NCBI RefSeq assembly: GCF_900102485.1
Contig: NZ_FNBX01000006.1
Coordinates: 62,001 to 126,000 of the forward strand
DNA from: Desulfovibrio legallii
GTDB taxonomy: Bacteria > Desulfobacterota > Desulfovibrionia > Desulfovibrionales > Desulfovibrionaceae
Reading direction: 5' to 3'
Length of the DNA stretch: 64,000 nucleotides
In this document: positions 25,796 to 35,631 of the stretch, piece by piece
How the letters are laid out: each line of letters begins with the position of its first letter
Position numbering within the stretch: the stretch's first letter is position 1
Program-made: the position numbers and the translations under genes
Notes under the pieces: model-generated
The model's input: the letters and a program-made list of their open reading frames with translations, nothing else
What the model was told of the DNA's origin: nothing
Databases searched by the model: none

Positions 25796-28222
25796 TCAGC
25801 TTCGCCGGGGGCGGCGGAAGGCGTTCTGGGCGTAGTCCCCCAGTTGTTCCAGGCGGCGATCCACCTTGTCATAGAGGCTGCCGCGGGTAAAGCCGCTGTT
25901 CTTGAGGCGGCGGCCCACGGGCAGGCCCGTGAGCAGGGTGAGGGCTTCCTCAATGCTGCGCACGGTGTAGATGGCAAAGCGCCCCTGTTCCACAGCCGCG
26001 AGCACGTCCGGCGCAAGCATGAGGTGATCCGCGTTGTCGTGGGGGATGATGACGCCCTGGGTGCCCGTAAGTCCATGCCGGGCGCAGACTTTATAAAACC
26101 CTTCAATCTTGCTGGTAACGCCGCCCACGGCCAGAATCTGGCCGGTGTGGTTCACCGCGCCGGTAAAGGCCAGGTCCAGGCGCACGGGCGCTTCGGCCAG
26201 GGCCGAGAGCAGGGCGGCCAGCTCCGCGCCGGAGGCGCTGTCGCCCTCAATGCCCGCGTAGCTCTGGTCAAAGTAGAGGGAGGCCGAAAGCACCAGCGGC
26301 TTTTTGCGGGCAAACTGATCCGTGAGGTAACTTTTGAGGATCATCATGGCCTTGGTGTGGATGGGCCCGCCCAGCTCGGCTTCGCGCTCCAGATCCATAA
26401 TGCCTTCGTGCCCCACGCCCACGGAGCAGGAAATGCGGTGCGGCAGGCCAAATTCAAAATCGCCGTGCCAGGTGACGGAAAGCCCGTTGACCTGGCCGAT
26501 GGCGCTGCCCGCGGTGCGCACCTTGATCATCTCCCGGTCGTAATCCTCCATAAAGGCCTCTTCCACCAGATTGGCCCGGTAGGTTCTGGCGGCGTAGGCT
26601 TCCTCCAGCACGGGCGCGTCCACCATGGCCGCGCCGCGCAGGCGGGCCAGAGCGGCGGCCTCGATCATGATCTCGCGCAGCAGGGGAAAGCGGAGGGAGA
26701 GGCGGCGCTGGTCCTCGCAGAGGTGCGAGCCCAGGTCAATGAGCCAGGCCAGGGCGGTGCGGTCAAAGGGCGGCAGCGCATCCTCGTCGATCATGACGGA
26801 GAGGTGGGTGAGGTAGGCGCGGATATTGGCGGCCGTGCGCTCCGTGACCTCGGCCATGTGGGCCTTGATGCGGAAGAGCTTGGGGAAGCGCTCGTCGTTG
26901 AGGAGCAGGGTTTCGTACAGCTCGTCGTCGCCGATGAGCAGCACCTTGAGCTCCAGGGGCACCGGATCCGGCGTAATGCCCTTGGTGCGGATGGCGGTAT
27001 CCGGGTTTTCGCCCGTATCCTCAATGCGGGCCTCATTGGCGCGCAGGGCGCGCAACAGACCCTCCCAGGCCGTGGGGTGCTGGAGCAGATCCTCCACATG
27101 CAGCACCAGAAAGCCGCCGTTGGCCCGGTGCAGGCTGCCCGCCCGGATGAGGGTGAAATCCGTGACCAGGGCCCCCATTTCCGATTCGCGCTCCACGCAG
27201 CCCAGCAGATTCACGGCCGTGGGGTGGTCCTCCACCACCACGGGCGCGCCCGTAAGGTTGTTGTTGTCCACCAGCAGGTTGGCCGCGTAGCGGTAGCGCA
27301 CGTCGTCGGCGCCCTGGCCGTGGTCGCCGGGGGCGGCGGGGGCCTCACGCTGCAGGAAGGCGTCGGGATTTTTGAGCATGTCCTCGCGCAGGGCGTCAAA
27401 ATAGGCCGTCAGTCCGGGCACCTGGGGGCAGGCCTTGAGGAAGCGCTGGCGCAAGGGGTTGAGCTGGGCGTCCAGCACCTGGTTTAAGGCCTCGCGTTCC
27501 AGGTCGCGCTCGCCGTCCTGGAGGGTTTCCTCCGCCCGGCTCAGCTGCCGCATAAAGCCGGACATGGCCTGAACCAGGGTGTCGCCGCGGGTTTTGAGCT
27601 TGAGGCGCACGGTGCTGTCCAGGCGGTCAAACTCCTCTTCGCTCAGGCGTTTGCCCTCCACCAGGGGGTAGAGGGTCAGGCCGCCGCTGTCGTCCATATC
27701 CAGGTTGAAGCCCTTGTCCACGGCCACGGAGTTCATCTTGCGCAGAAGCCCCAGGCGCGCGTTCTGGAAAGTGTCCACCAGCCGGGCGCGGCGCTTGACG
27801 TACGCGCCGGCCTCAAAACGCCGGGGCAGCTCTTTTTCAATCTGCTCCACCAGCTCGTTGAGGCTCTGCTTGAGCTTTTTGCCCAGCCCTGCGGGCAGGG
27901 CCAGGAGGGTGGGGCGGTCCGGATCGGCAAAATTGTGCACATAGACCAGGTCCGGCGGCGTGGGGGCCTTGCGGGCCTGCGGCCGCAGATAGGCGAGCAG
28001 CATGTGGCTGCGGCCCAGATCCGGATCGCCGGAAAGGTAAACGTTGTAGCCCAGGGCCTTGATCTGCAGGGCCAGATCCAGGGCCTGCATGGCGCGGGGC
28101 TGGAAAGGATTGCGCCGCCCGTTGCGCGGCTGCGGAATCTGGCGGCTGTCTTCCCAAGGCACGCGGGCGGGATCAAAGGTGGCGTGCAGACGGGACGCGG
28201 GGAGGGGTGTGATGGTGGGCAT
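25796..28222 (-). CDS. Lon-like ATP-dependent serine protease (LonB/LonC type)
   Basis: An 808-residue cytoplasmic protease of the Lon family lacking the classical LAN substrate domain. The N-terminal third has an ATPase-like region with GDPDLGRSHMLLAYL in the Walker A position, without the canonical lysine, and a long helical segment (about residues 120-270). A second ATPase segment includes ANGGFLVLHVEDLL and LKVLLIGDDELYE. The C-terminal protease domain shows the catalytic Ser about residue 662 in EGDSASGAELAALL and the Lys about residue 705 in GGVTSKIEGF. The altered P-loop suggests a weak or absent first ATP site (inference). It starts 4 bases after hemC without a clear ribosome site, so it is probably coupled to it. 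Confidence 0.85.
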   Translation of the reverse strand: MPTITPLPASRLHATFDPARVPWEDSRQIPQPRNGRRNPFQPRAMQALDLALQIKALGYNVYLSGDPDLGRSHMLLAYLRPQARKAPTPPDLVYVHNFADPDRPTLLALPAGLGKKLKQSLNELVEQIEKELPRRFEAGAYVKRRARLVDTFQNARLGLLRKMNSVAVDKGFNLDMDDSGGLTLYPLVEGKRLSEEEFDRLDSTVRLKLKTRGDTLVQAMSGFMRQLSRAEETLQDGERDLEREALNQVLDAQLNPLRQRFLKACPQVPGLTAYFDALREDMLKNPDAFLQREAPAAPGDHGQGADDVRYRYAANLLVDNNNLTGAPVVVEDHPTAVNLLGCVERESEMGALVTDFTLIRAGSLHRANGGFLVLHVEDLLQHPTAWEGLLRALRANEARIEDTGENPDTAIRTKGITPDPVPLELKVLLIGDDELYETLLLNDERFPKLFRIKAHMAEVTERTAANIRAYLTHLSVMIDEDALPPFDRTALAWLIDLGSHLCEDQRRLSLRFPLLREIMIEAAALARLRGAAMVDAPVLEEAYAARTYRANLVEEAFMEDYDREMIKVRTAGSAIGQVNGLSVTWHGDFEFGLPHRISCSVGVGHEGIMDLEREAELGGPIHTKAMMILKSYLTDQFARKKPLVLSASLYFDQSYAGIEGDSASGAELAALLSALAEAPVRLDLAFTGAVNHTGQILAVGGVTSKIEGFYKVCARHGLTGTQGVIIPHDNADHLMLAPDVLAAVEQGRFAIYTVRSIEEALTLLTGLPVGRRLKNSGFTRGSLYDKVDRRLEQLGDYAQNAFRRPRRS

Positions 28223-28226
28223 GCGT

Positions 28227-29156
28227 TTATTGCTGATAAAGTTGAGCCAGAATGGCGCGGCCGCCTCTGGACAAAAGGGTTGCGGCCAGATCCAGGCCCA
28301 GTTGACGCGCCAGGGAGGTGTGCCCGCGGACGCTTTCCCGCAAGAGGACGCTGCCGTCCACCTGCGCCACCAGACCCGTGAGGGTCAGCTCGTCGTCCGA
28401 AAGCAGGCGGGCGTGCCCGGCAATGGGCACCTGGCAGCCGCCGTCGAGGCCGGCCAGAAAACCGCGCTCGGCCTCCACGCAGACGCGGGTGGGGGTATCC
28501 TCCAGTTGCGCCAGCAAAGGGAAAAGATCTGCGGCGTCTTCCCGGCATTCAATGCCGAGCGCCCCCTGGCCCACGGCGGGCAGAAAGCGCTCCGGATCCA
28601 GAATCTGGACGTGGGGCGCGCTCAGGCCCAGGCGGCGCAGGCCCGCCGTGGCCAGCATGATGGCGTCGTAGCGGCCTTCGCGCAGCTTGCGCAGGCGCGT
28701 GTCCACATTGCCGCGCAGGCTTTCAATGCGCAGGTCGGGCCGCAGGGCCAGAAGCTGGGCCTGACGGCGCAGACTGCTGGTGCCCATGCAGGCCCCCTGC
28801 GGCAGGGCGTCCAGGCTTGCGCAGCGGCAGGAGAGCAGGCAATCGGCGGGTTCTTCCCGACGGGGAATGCAGCCCAGGATGAGCCCCTGGGGCAGCTCCA
28901 TGGGCACGTCCTTAATGCTGTGCACGGCCAGATCGGCCCGGCCGTCCAGAAGGGCCTCTTCAATTTCCTTGACGAACAGCCCTTTGCCACCCACCTTGGC
29001 CAGAGGCACGTCCTGGATGACGTCGCCCTTGGTTTTGATGATTTCAAGCTGTACTTCAAGGTCTGGCTGCAGGGTACGGAGCCGCGTGGCAACGTGCCTG
29101 GCCTGCCAGAGGGCCAGCTGGCTGCCGCGGGTGGCAATGGTGATGGATGCGCGCAT
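28227..29156 (-). CDS. hemC: Porphobilinogen deaminase (hydroxymethylbilane synthase)
   Basis: HemC polymerises four porphobilinogens to hydroxymethylbilane for heme, siroheme and corrinoid synthesis, essential in a cytochrome- and sulfite-reductase-rich sulfate reducer. The 309-residue protein begins [19 protein letters not shown], has [15 protein letters not shown] with the catalytic Asp region, [11 protein letters not shown] for phosphate/acetate binding, and GQGALGIE. The dipyrromethane cofactor attaches to the Cys in [13 protein letters not shown] (about residue 243). Length matches the family. It belongs to a tight minus-strand run: the sugar isomerase, zinc-ribbon protein, hemC and Lon-like genes have gaps of 2-10 bases. 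Confidence 0.97.
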   Translation of the reverse strand: MRASITIATRGSQLALWQARHVATRLRTLQPDLEVQLEIIKTKGDVIQDVPLAKVGGKGLFVKEIEEALLDGRADLAVHSIKDVPMELPQGLILGCIPRREEPADCLLSCRCASLDALPQGACMGTSSLRRQAQLLALRPDLRIESLRGNVDTRLRKLREGRYDAIMLATAGLRRLGLSAPHVQILDPERFLPAVGQGALGIECREDAADLFPLLAQLEDTPTRVCVEAERGFLAGLDGGCQVPIAGHARLLSDDELTLTGLVAQVDGSVLLRESVRGHTSLARQLGLDLAATLLSRGGRAILAQLYQQ

Positions 29157-29164
29157 GTGGCCGC

Positions 29165-29404
29165 CTAGTGCCCGCAGCTCGCGCAGTTGCCGCCGGAGCA
29201 GCCGGCGCAGCCGCCGCCCCCGCTGCCGCCCGAAGGCGGGGCATAGTCGCCGCCCGCACTGCCGCCCGCGTGGTGGGCGCAGCAGGACATGAGCTTGTGC
29301 GTGGCGTGGGAGCCGCAGTGGGGGCAGACGGGCGCGGCGTCGTCAAAGACCAGTTCTTCAAAATCGCGTCCGCATTTGGTGCAGCTGTATTCATAAATGG
29401 GCAT
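29165..29404 (-). CDS. FmdB-family zinc-ribbon protein
   Basis: A 79-residue protein of the FmdB/CxxC putative regulatory family. It starts [18 protein letters not shown] and has a second CxxC in PVCPHCGS, giving a four-Cys zinc ribbon within residues 8-31. The C-terminal half is Gly/Ser/Cys-rich with additional cysteines ([15 protein letters not shown]), which might bind further metal. The ATG overlaps the end of the isomerase gene region (gap 2 bases) and uses GAGG within that gene as ribosome site. The function of the family is not firmly known. Confidence 0.85.
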   Translation of the reverse strand: MPIYEYSCTKCGRDFEELVFDDAAPVCPHCGSHATHKLMSCCAHHAGGSAGGDYAPPSGGSGGGGCAGCSGGNCASCGH

Positions 29405-29406
29405 GA

Positions 29407-30039
29407 TCAGACCTCGGTTCTGGCGGCCGTCGCCAGCAGGGGTTGCAGGGCGGCCACATTCTCAAACAAATAATAGTCCGTTAACTGGCAAAGTAAATGG
29501 CCGGCGGCGATGTGCGTCTCCTGAATAAGCGGCGTGCTTGTGTGGGGCACGTCCAGCAGGATATCGCAGAGGGAGGCCATGGCGCCGCCGCCGTTGCCCG
29601 TAAATCCTATGGTGCAGAGGCCTGCGCGGCGGGCCGTCTCCAGCGCGGCCAGCACGTTGGGGCTGTTGCCGGAAGTGGAAATGCCCGCCAGCACGTCCCC
29701 TTTGCGCCCCAGCGCCTCCACCTGACGGGCGAAAACCCTGCTGAAGTCCAGGTCGTTGCCGATGGCGGTAAGGGCGGAGGTATCCGTGGTCAGGGCCAGG
29801 CCCGGCAGGGCGGGGCGGTCCATAAGAAAGCGGTTGACCAGCTCCGCGGCCAGGTGCTGCGCGTCCGCCGCGCTGCCGCCGTTGCCGCAGAACAGAACCT
29901 TGCCGCCCTGGGCCAGGCAGGCCGCCGTGCGCAGGGCGGCAAGGCGCAGATCCTCGGCCCGCAGGCGGAAAAATTCTTCGCGCAGGCGCGCGCCGGCGGC
30001 CGCGTGCGCGGCGATGGTTTCCAGGGCAGTATCGTGCAT
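29407..30039 (-). CDS. gmhA: SIS-domain sedoheptulose-7-phosphate isomerase (GmhA type)
   Basis: A 210-residue sugar isomerase, the first enzyme of ADP-heptose synthesis for lipopolysaccharide core. It shows the SIS-domain phosphate-binding motif [24 protein letters not shown] and the second motif [17 protein letters not shown]. The residues [16 protein letters not shown] near the C-terminus match the GmhA metal/catalytic helix. The ATG at 30039 has GAGAGGG upstream. An in-frame extension from 30087 is not needed. DiaA-type replication proteins share the fold, but the ENRF/QETH pattern favours GmhA. It begins the minus-strand operon and diverges from nadK. Confidence 0.85.
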   Translation of the reverse strand: MHDTALETIAAHAAAGARLREEFFRLRAEDLRLAALRTAACLAQGGKVLFCGNGGSAADAQHLAAELVNRFLMDRPALPGLALTTDTSALTAIGNDLDFSRVFARQVEALGRKGDVLAGISTSGNSPNVLAALETARRAGLCTIGFTGNGGGAMASLCDILLDVPHTSTPLIQETHIAAGHLLCQLTDYYLFENVAALQPLLATAARTEV

Positions 30040-30163
30040 GGCGTTTCCCTCTCCGCTATGGGATGACGGCGTGAAGTCACCATTCATATGTCAAAGCCCC
30101 GCCGCTGACAAGCGCGGCCGGAACAGGCTTGCGGTCAGCGCGGCTATAACGTAGATTGCCCAC

Positions 30164-31036
30164 ATGAAAAAACCACCGAGTCGCAACATCCTTCTGGTCT
30201 GCAAGGCCCGTCACGAGCGGGCCACGGCACTGGGTGAGGAAATCGGCACTTGGCTGCGCCGCCAGGGGCACAGGGCCACGGTCATCACGGCCGAGCAGGA
30301 TTCGCCCGCCTACGGGCAGGAGGATCTGGACTTTGTGGTGGTCCTGGGCGGCGACGGCACCATGCTGGGCGTGGCCCGTCGGCTTGTGGGCCGGGGGGTG
30401 CCGGTGCTCGGCATCAACTTCGGCCGGGTGGGTTTTCTGACGGACGCCCAGCCGGACCAATGGCAGGATAAGCTGGTGGAGTGTCTGTACGGGGACGAAC
30501 CCGTGCGCGCCTGTATGGCCCTGACCTGGTCCGTGACCCGCCAGGGGGGCGTGCTGGCTTCCGGGCACGGCGTCAATGATGTGGTGCTGAGCCGCGGTTC
30601 CCTGGCTCGGCTGGTGAGTATGGAAATCGCCGTCAACGGCGTGCGCATGGGCGCATTGCGCAGCGACGGCGTGATCGTCTGTACGCCCATCGGCAGTTCC
30701 GGCTACAGCGTCTCCGCCGGCGGCCCTTTGCTGTATCCTTCCATGGAAGCGCTGGGCTTTGTGCCCATCTGTCCTTTTTTGAACACCATTGCGCCCATGG
30801 TGTTTGACGGCAACACCTCCCTGACCATGGAAATTCTGCACGGCTCCACCGATTGTTACCTTACGGCGGACGGCCAGGAAGGCATGCTGCTGGAGCGCGG
30901 CGACGTGGTGCGGGTGGGCGGGCTGCCCGCGGCCGTGCAGTTTATGGGCGAGGGCACCTGCTTTTTTGAGCGGCTGCGTTCGCGCGGGTTTGTGCTTCAG
31001 GGCGCGCCCGGCGGCCTGGGCGGAGGCCTGGCATGA
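30164..31036 (+). CDS. nadK: NAD kinase
   Basis: This enzyme phosphorylates NAD to NADP. The 290-residue protein carries the diagnostic GGDGTMLGVAR motif (about residues 62-72), the NE/D-like segment GVNDVVLSRGSLARLVSMEI, and the glycine-rich SDGVIVCTPIGSSGYSVSAGGPLLYP. All are conserved in ATP/polyphosphate NAD kinases. The start lacks a good Shine-Dalgarno, but the N-terminus NILLVCKARHERA fits the family. Its last four bases (ATGA) overlap the start of the next gene, so the two proteins are made together. Confidence 0.95.
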   Translation: MKKPPSRNILLVCKARHERATALGEEIGTWLRRQGHRATVITAEQDSPAYGQEDLDFVVVLGGDGTMLGVARRLVGRGVPVLGINFGRVGFLTDAQPDQWQDKLVECLYGDEPVRACMALTWSVTRQGGVLASGHGVNDVVLSRGSLARLVSMEIAVNGVRMGALRSDGVIVCTPIGSSGYSVSAGGPLLYPSMEALGFVPICPFLNTIAPMVFDGNTSLTMEILHGSTDCYLTADGQEGMLLERGDVVRVGGLPAAVQFMGEGTCFFERLRSRGFVLQGAPGGLGGGLA

Positions 31037-32775
31037 GCAACGGCCTTGCGGCCCCGGAGGCTGTAAGCCGCATCCGGCTGGGCCGGGACAACCGTTTCGA
31101 CGCATGGCTCTACAGCATGCTCATCGACAACAACCTGGCCTTCCATATGAATCCCGGCCTCATCGCCAGCCCGGAACAGCTGGCCTTTATGGTGCAGCTG
31201 GAGCACGACCAGATCTACCTGCCCTGTTCCGACGCCACCTTTTCCCTGCTCTGCGCGCCCCACACGCCGCCGGACCTGCGCCGCCAGTATAACCGGGCCT
31301 GGCGCATCATCATGCGGCTGGTGCGCTCCTTTGCGCTGGAACGGCCCCGGCGGCAGCGGCTGCTGCAGTTCTGCCGCTACCGTTTTATGCAGTATGTGGC
31401 CCAGGGCACGCTTATTCCTTCGCGCCTGGTCAAGCGCATGACCAACCTGGTGCTGGCCCAGGAGGGCAGCCTGGACGACCCCTGGCGGGAACGCCGCCGG
31501 GATTCGGTGGTCCGGCAGCGCCGCCTGCTGGAGAGCCCGGCCGTAAAGACCCCCCTGGAGGCCGTGCCGCCGGGCTTTGCGCCCCAATGTCTGGAAGCGG
31601 CCCGCGTTGCCCTGGACTATGCGGAGGCGGTGCGCCTGCTCTGCCTTTCGGCCCATTCGCGGCAATGGCTGGAGCGCGCGCCCGCGGAGGACGAGGTCCG
31701 CGCGGCCTTTGCACAGGCGTCTGACGCGGCCGCCGGGCTGCGGGAATATTTTGCGGCCGGCGTGGGGCGCACGGGCACGGTGCTTTTTTTGTGCGACGCG
31801 GACGGCGGCGTATTTCTGGATCTGGTCATGGCCCGCAGCCTTATGCGCATGGGGCACCGGGTCATCTTTGCCGTCAAGCAGGGCTTCAACTTTTTTGCGC
31901 CCACGCTGGAGGATATGGAAAGCGACCCTGAGCTCCAGCCCCTGCTGCAGGGCGGCATTGTGCTGCACGACGAAAACCTGGGCAAAAACGAGCTGCTGCG
32001 CCATCTGCGCGAGCATCGCCTGGTGGTGGTGAGCGACGGCACCCGCGAGCGCCTGAACCTCTACCGCGTTTCCGTCACCTTTTCCCGCGCCTGGAAGGAG
32101 GCGGACTGCGTGCTGGGCAAGGGCTGGCGCGCGGCGGACATTTTGCTGGGCACGAGCCACAGCTTTACCCGCGACGTGCTCTGCTACTGGAAGGATCAGG
32201 AAGGCTTTCACCTTGCGCGGCGGCCCCACGCCGTCGGGGCGCGCAAATTCAGCGAGGCGGCCATCGCCGTCCAGGCGGAGCGCATCATCGGCGAGATGCG
32301 CGCGGCCAAGGCGCAGGGCCGGACAGTCATGTTCTACAGCTGCGTCATCGGCAGCATCCCAGGGGAGACGGCCACGGCCATTGCCCTGGTGCGGGCCTTT
32401 GTGGACAATCTGCGGGGAAAAATGGATAATATCTTGATTATCAACCCCGCGGAGCATTTTATCGACGGCATGGACGGCGACGACCTTATGTATATGTGGG
32501 AGCAGGTCCAGCGCAGCGGCCTTATCGACGTCTGGCGCTTTCAGACTGTTGAGGACATCGAAGAGAGCTTCGTCCTGCTGGGCCGCAAGGTGCCGCCCCG
32601 CTGGTCCGGCAAGGACGCCACGTTCTCCACGGGCTGCACCAAGGAAATGCGCATTGCCCTGGACGTGCAGGCCAAAAACCGCGAGATGCAGATCATCGGC
32701 CCCGCGCCCCGGCTTTTCTTCCGCCGCGGCGAGTACGGGGTAGGCAAGTATTTTGACGCCAGCATAGCCCGCTGA
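31033..32775 (+). CDS. DUF89/ARMT1-like protein coupled to NAD kinase
   Basis: A 580-residue cytoplasmic protein. Residues about 240-410 resemble the DUF89 metal-dependent phosphatase fold: [21 protein letters not shown], then [20 protein letters not shown], a VVVSDGT segment, and [17 protein letters not shown]. In DUF89 enzymes the first segment usually reads DN-GE and the second ND. Here the Asn, Glu and ND appear replaced (DADGG and FFAPT), so catalysis by the usual metal site is doubtful. The N-terminal 230 residues are helical, and the last 170 residues (from [20 protein letters not shown]) are not familiar to me. It starts in the stop codon of nadK. A role in repair or removal of damaged nucleotide metabolites is an inference from DUF89 relatives and the coupling. 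Confidence 0.7.
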   Translation: MSNGLAAPEAVSRIRLGRDNRFDAWLYSMLIDNNLAFHMNPGLIASPEQLAFMVQLEHDQIYLPCSDATFSLLCAPHTPPDLRRQYNRAWRIIMRLVRSFALERPRRQRLLQFCRYRFMQYVAQGTLIPSRLVKRMTNLVLAQEGSLDDPWRERRRDSVVRQRRLLESPAVKTPLEAVPPGFAPQCLEAARVALDYAEAVRLLCLSAHSRQWLERAPAEDEVRAAFAQASDAAAGLREYFAAGVGRTGTVLFLCDADGGVFLDLVMARSLMRMGHRVIFAVKQGFNFFAPTLEDMESDPELQPLLQGGIVLHDENLGKNELLRHLREHRLVVVSDGTRERLNLYRVSVTFSRAWKEADCVLGKGWRAADILLGTSHSFTRDVLCYWKDQEGFHLARRPHAVGARKFSEAAIAVQAERIIGEMRAAKAQGRTVMFYSCVIGSIPGETATAIALVRAFVDNLRGKMDNILIINPAEHFIDGMDGDDLMYMWEQVQRSGLIDVWRFQTVEDIEESFVLLGRKVPPRWSGKDATFSTGCTKEMRIALDVQAKNREMQIIGPAPRLFFRRGEYGVGKYFDASIAR

Positions 32776-32894
32776 GGCCTTGCCTCAGAGTGGCAAGCCC
32801 CTGGCAGGGCCATTGCGCGACAGCCCTCGCCGCACGGCCTTGCACAGGCAAGGATAACCCGGGGCCCGGCCCCGCTTATGGAGTAAGCATACCT

Positions 32895-34331
32895 ATGGCC
32901 GCCTATGAAATCGTTATCGGCCTGGAGGTGCACGTGCAACTGGCCACGGCCTCCAAGCTGTTCTGTTCCTGCCCCACCACCTTCGGGCAGCCCGCCAACG
33001 CCAACGTCTGCGAGGTCTGCGCGGGCATGCCCGGCGCGCTGCCCGTGCCCAACCGCGAGGCCGTGCACTACGCCGCCCTGGTGGGCCTGGCCACCAGCTG
33101 CACGGTTCACCGGCGCTCCGTCTTTGCCCGCAAAAACTATTTTTATCCTGATCTGCCCGCAGGCTACCAGATTTCGCAGTTTGAGCTGCCCATCTGCGAG
33201 CACGGGCACCTGGACGTGGAGGCCGACGGCCGCACCTGCCGCATCGGCATCACCCGCATCCATATGGAAAACGACGCGGGCAAGAATATCCACGCCCAGG
33301 GCGAGAATCTGAGCTATGTGGACCTCAATCGCGCGGGCACGCCGCTGGTGGAAATCGTTTCGGAGCCGGACATGCGCTCCTCCGCCCAGGCCGTGGCCTA
33401 CCTCAGGGCGCTCTACGGTATTGTTACCTACCTTGGCGTGTGCGACGGCAATATGGAGGAAGGCAGCTTCCGTTGCGACGCCAACGTCTCGTTGCGCCCC
33501 GTGGGGCAGGCGGCCTTCGGCACGCGCACCGAGCTGAAAAATCTCAATTCTTTCCGCAATGTGCAGCGGGCCATTGAGTATGAAGTCGCCCGTCAGCAGG
33601 ACGTGCTGGACGAAGGCGGCAGCGTGGTGCAGGAAACGCGCCTCTATGATGCGGCCAAAAACTGCACGGCCTCCATGCGCAGTAAAGAGGAAGCCCACGA
33701 CTACCGCTACTTCCCTGATCCGGACATTCTGCCCGTGGAAATTGCGGAAGAGGAGCTGGAGCGCTGGCGCGCTTCCCTGCCGGAGCTGCCCCAGGCCCGC
33801 GCCAGGCGCTTTGCGGCCATGACGGGCCTGCCCGAAGCGGAAGTGGAAGTGCTGGTGCAGGGGCGCGGCCTGGCGGACTTTTTTGAGGCTGCCGCGCAAG
33901 AGGCCGACCCCCGTAAGGTGGCCAACTTCATCCTTGGCCCCCTGCTGCGGGAATGTCACGCCCGCAACCGCAACCCTGCCGAGACCGCGGGTTGGGCCAT
34001 GAAGCCCGCAGCCCTGGCCCAGCTGGTCAGTATGGTGGACAAGGGCGCGATCAGCGCCAAAATCGCCAACGACATTTTCGGCGAGCTGTTTGCGAGCGGG
34101 GCCATGCCCGAAGCCTATGTGCGGGAAAAAGGCCTGGGCCAGATTTCCGACGCGGGCGCGCTGGAGACCGCCGTGGACAAAGTGCTGGCGGAAAACCCCA
34201 GTGAAGTGGCCGCCTACAGGGGCGGCAAGACCAAGCTCATAAGTTTTTTTGTGGGGCAGATCATGCGCGCCACCAAGGGCAAGGCCAACCCGGCCCTGGT
34301 CAACGAGCTGCTGGCGAAGAAGCTGCAGTAG
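32895..34331 (+). CDS. gatB: Aspartyl/glutamyl-tRNA amidotransferase subunit B
   Basis: GatB is the kinase/transamidase subunit of GatCAB, which converts misacylated Glu-tRNA-Gln or Asp-tRNA-Asn to the correct aminoacyl-tRNA. The 478-residue protein begins [20 protein letters not shown]. Zinc-ribbon cysteines lie in LFCSCPT and [12 protein letters not shown], followed by [19 protein letters not shown] and MENDAGK. From about residue 330 the C-terminal YqeY-like tRNA-binding domain ends [20 protein letters not shown]. The ATG at 32895 follows GGAG at some distance (11 bases). An in-frame upstream ATG at 32790 adds only low-complexity sequence. gatA and gatC are not in this window. Confidence 0.96.
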   Translation: MAAYEIVIGLEVHVQLATASKLFCSCPTTFGQPANANVCEVCAGMPGALPVPNREAVHYAALVGLATSCTVHRRSVFARKNYFYPDLPAGYQISQFELPICEHGHLDVEADGRTCRIGITRIHMENDAGKNIHAQGENLSYVDLNRAGTPLVEIVSEPDMRSSAQAVAYLRALYGIVTYLGVCDGNMEEGSFRCDANVSLRPVGQAAFGTRTELKNLNSFRNVQRAIEYEVARQQDVLDEGGSVVQETRLYDAAKNCTASMRSKEEAHDYRYFPDPDILPVEIAEEELERWRASLPELPQARARRFAAMTGLPEAEVEVLVQGRGLADFFEAAAQEADPRKVANFILGPLLRECHARNRNPAETAGWAMKPAALAQLVSMVDKGAISAKIANDIFGELFASGAMPEAYVREKGLGQISDAGALETAVDKVLAENPSEVAAYRGGKTKLISFFVGQIMRATKGKANPALVNELLAKKLQ

Positions 34332-34338
34332 CGGGGGG

Positions 34339-34368
34339 ACGCGCCTTGCGGGGGACGCGCGTTTTTTT
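34339..34368 (+). terminator. Rho-independent terminator of gatB
   Basis: ACGCGC (34339-34344) pairs with GCGCGT (34357-34362), followed by a run of seven T. It begins eight bases after the gatB stop codon. Confidence 0.75.
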
Positions 34369-34432
34369 CCACAACGATAAACAGAACAGCGCCGGGCAAC
34401 GCAGCCGGAGTAACGTTTTTGAAGGGTGAGAA

Positions 34433-34478
34433 GATGGGGGAAGGGGACTGTTGTGAACAACAGTCCCCTTCCCCCATC
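34433..34478 (-). terminator. 22-bp perfect hairpin after the Ser-rich repeat-protein gene (hairpin family, copy 1)
   Basis: The arms GATGGGGGAAGGGGACTG-TTGT and ACAA-CAGTCCCCTTCCCCCATC pair over 22 bases around GA. On the minus strand it starts 16 bases after the stop codon of the gene at 34494-35444 and is followed by TTCTCACCCTTCAAAAACGTT. A similar structure with the same TTGTGAACAA centre and the same CCTTCAAAAA flank occurs at 39823-39870. Confidence 0.75.
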
Positions 34479-34493
34479 CGGCATTTTTTGTTG

Positions 34494-35444
34494 TTACACG
34501 CTTAGGTTGAGCCCCGCCAGCAGGGAGAGGCCGTCCTCGTCGCTATAGCTGCCGAAGTAGGAGCTGGCGCTGTCGGAGGAGGACCACCAGGCGGCCATGG
34601 ATTCCAGCTGGATGCGCTGGCGCAGCTCCGAAGGGGAGAGCTGGAGGGCCTTGCGGGCGTCGTCCAGGCCGGAGAGGGCGTCTATCTGGCGATATTGTTT
34701 GACCAGGTCGGGGTTGTCGTCAAAGAACTGCTGGATTTCTTCGGTGTCGTCGCCCGCGCCGGCAATGGTTACGGTGCCGTCGTCATTGACCTGAATGGTG
34801 AAGGTGACGTCCGCGTCCACGCCCAGGCCGTTCATGCCCGCAGAGAGGGTGGAACCCAGATCGCTTGCGGTCAGCACGCTTTGTGCGGCGGTCAGACTTG
34901 CGGCGTCCGTGGAAGCGCCCACAGCCGTGGCCGTGAGCTTGCCGGTGCTGTCCACGGTCATGCTCACGGCGTCAGCGGCGTCCACGCCAGCCGAGGTTAA
35001 GGCGGCGCGCAGCTCCGTGCCCAGGTCGGGGTTAGTGGTGAGCCAGTTCTGCACGTTCTGCTGATCCGTGGCGTTGTCGCTGCTGGCGGTCAGGCTGCCG
35101 TCCGCCGCCAGAGTGAAGGTAACGCCTTCGGGGTCGCTCACGCCCAGGGCGGCGAGGCCTTCCTGCACGGAGGCGTTGAAATCGCTGGTGAGCTGGTCGC
35201 GGTATTTGAGGATCTGGCTGAAGGTCACCCGGCTGCCGTCCTCCAGGCCCATGGCGTCCATGGCGTACTGGGTCAGCTCCACCATGCTGGAGACCTGACT
35301 GGTGATGGAGTAGCTGCTGAGAAGGCTGCTCAGGCTGCTGCTGGTGGAGCTTTGGGAGCTGGAGCTGCCCGTGCTGGTAAGCTGCTGGTTCTGCCACTGG
35401 TACAGGGCGCTGGTGTAGCTGCCGCTGATGCTGGATACGCTCAT
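34494..35444 (-). CDS. Ser-rich protein with three ~53-residue internal repeats, function unknown
   Basis: I do not recognise this 316-residue protein. Residues 1-50 are Ser/Thr/Gln-rich without a signal peptide (MSVSSISGSYTSALYQW...). From residue 87 a unit of about 53 residues occurs three times (about 87-138, 139-193, 194-243) with a fourth partial start at 245. The unit reads roughly D-LG-LRAAL---GV----VTFT---DG-LT------D---Q--L--NPDL. The C-terminus has SPSELRQRIQLESMAAWW and an acidic/Ser tail. Asp-rich DG and DDG turns hint at beta-hairpins. GGGAGG sets the ATG at 35444. It stands alone between gatB and phoH, with a strong hairpin after its stop. A surface or secreted role by a non-Sec route is possible but unproven. 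Confidence 0.7.
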   Translation of the reverse strand: MSVSSISGSYTSALYQWQNQQLTSTGSSSSQSSTSSSLSSLLSSYSITSQVSSMVELTQYAMDAMGLEDGSRVTFSQILKYRDQLTSDFNASVQEGLAALGVSDPEGVTFTLAADGSLTASSDNATDQQNVQNWLTTNPDLGTELRAALTSAGVDAADAVSMTVDSTGKLTATAVGASTDAASLTAAQSVLTASDLGSTLSAGMNGLGVDADVTFTIQVNDDGTVTIAGAGDDTEEIQQFFDDNPDLVKQYRQIDALSGLDDARKALQLSPSELRQRIQLESMAAWWSSSDSASSYFGSYSDEDGLSLLAGLNLSV

Positions 35445-35631
35445 GGGGCCTCCCGGCAAAAAATGCCCGTGGGGACGGCGTGCGCCGTCGTGACCGGAGA
35501 TGTACCGCTGATGAAGCATTTTCTGTGCCAGGATTTTTTTGCCGCGCTGCAGCCGCGGGGCGCGGGCCTTGCGCCCTGGGCGGGCCCGGCGCGTGATGGA
35601 CAGGTGCGCTGAAATAGGCTAGAGAGCCGGC

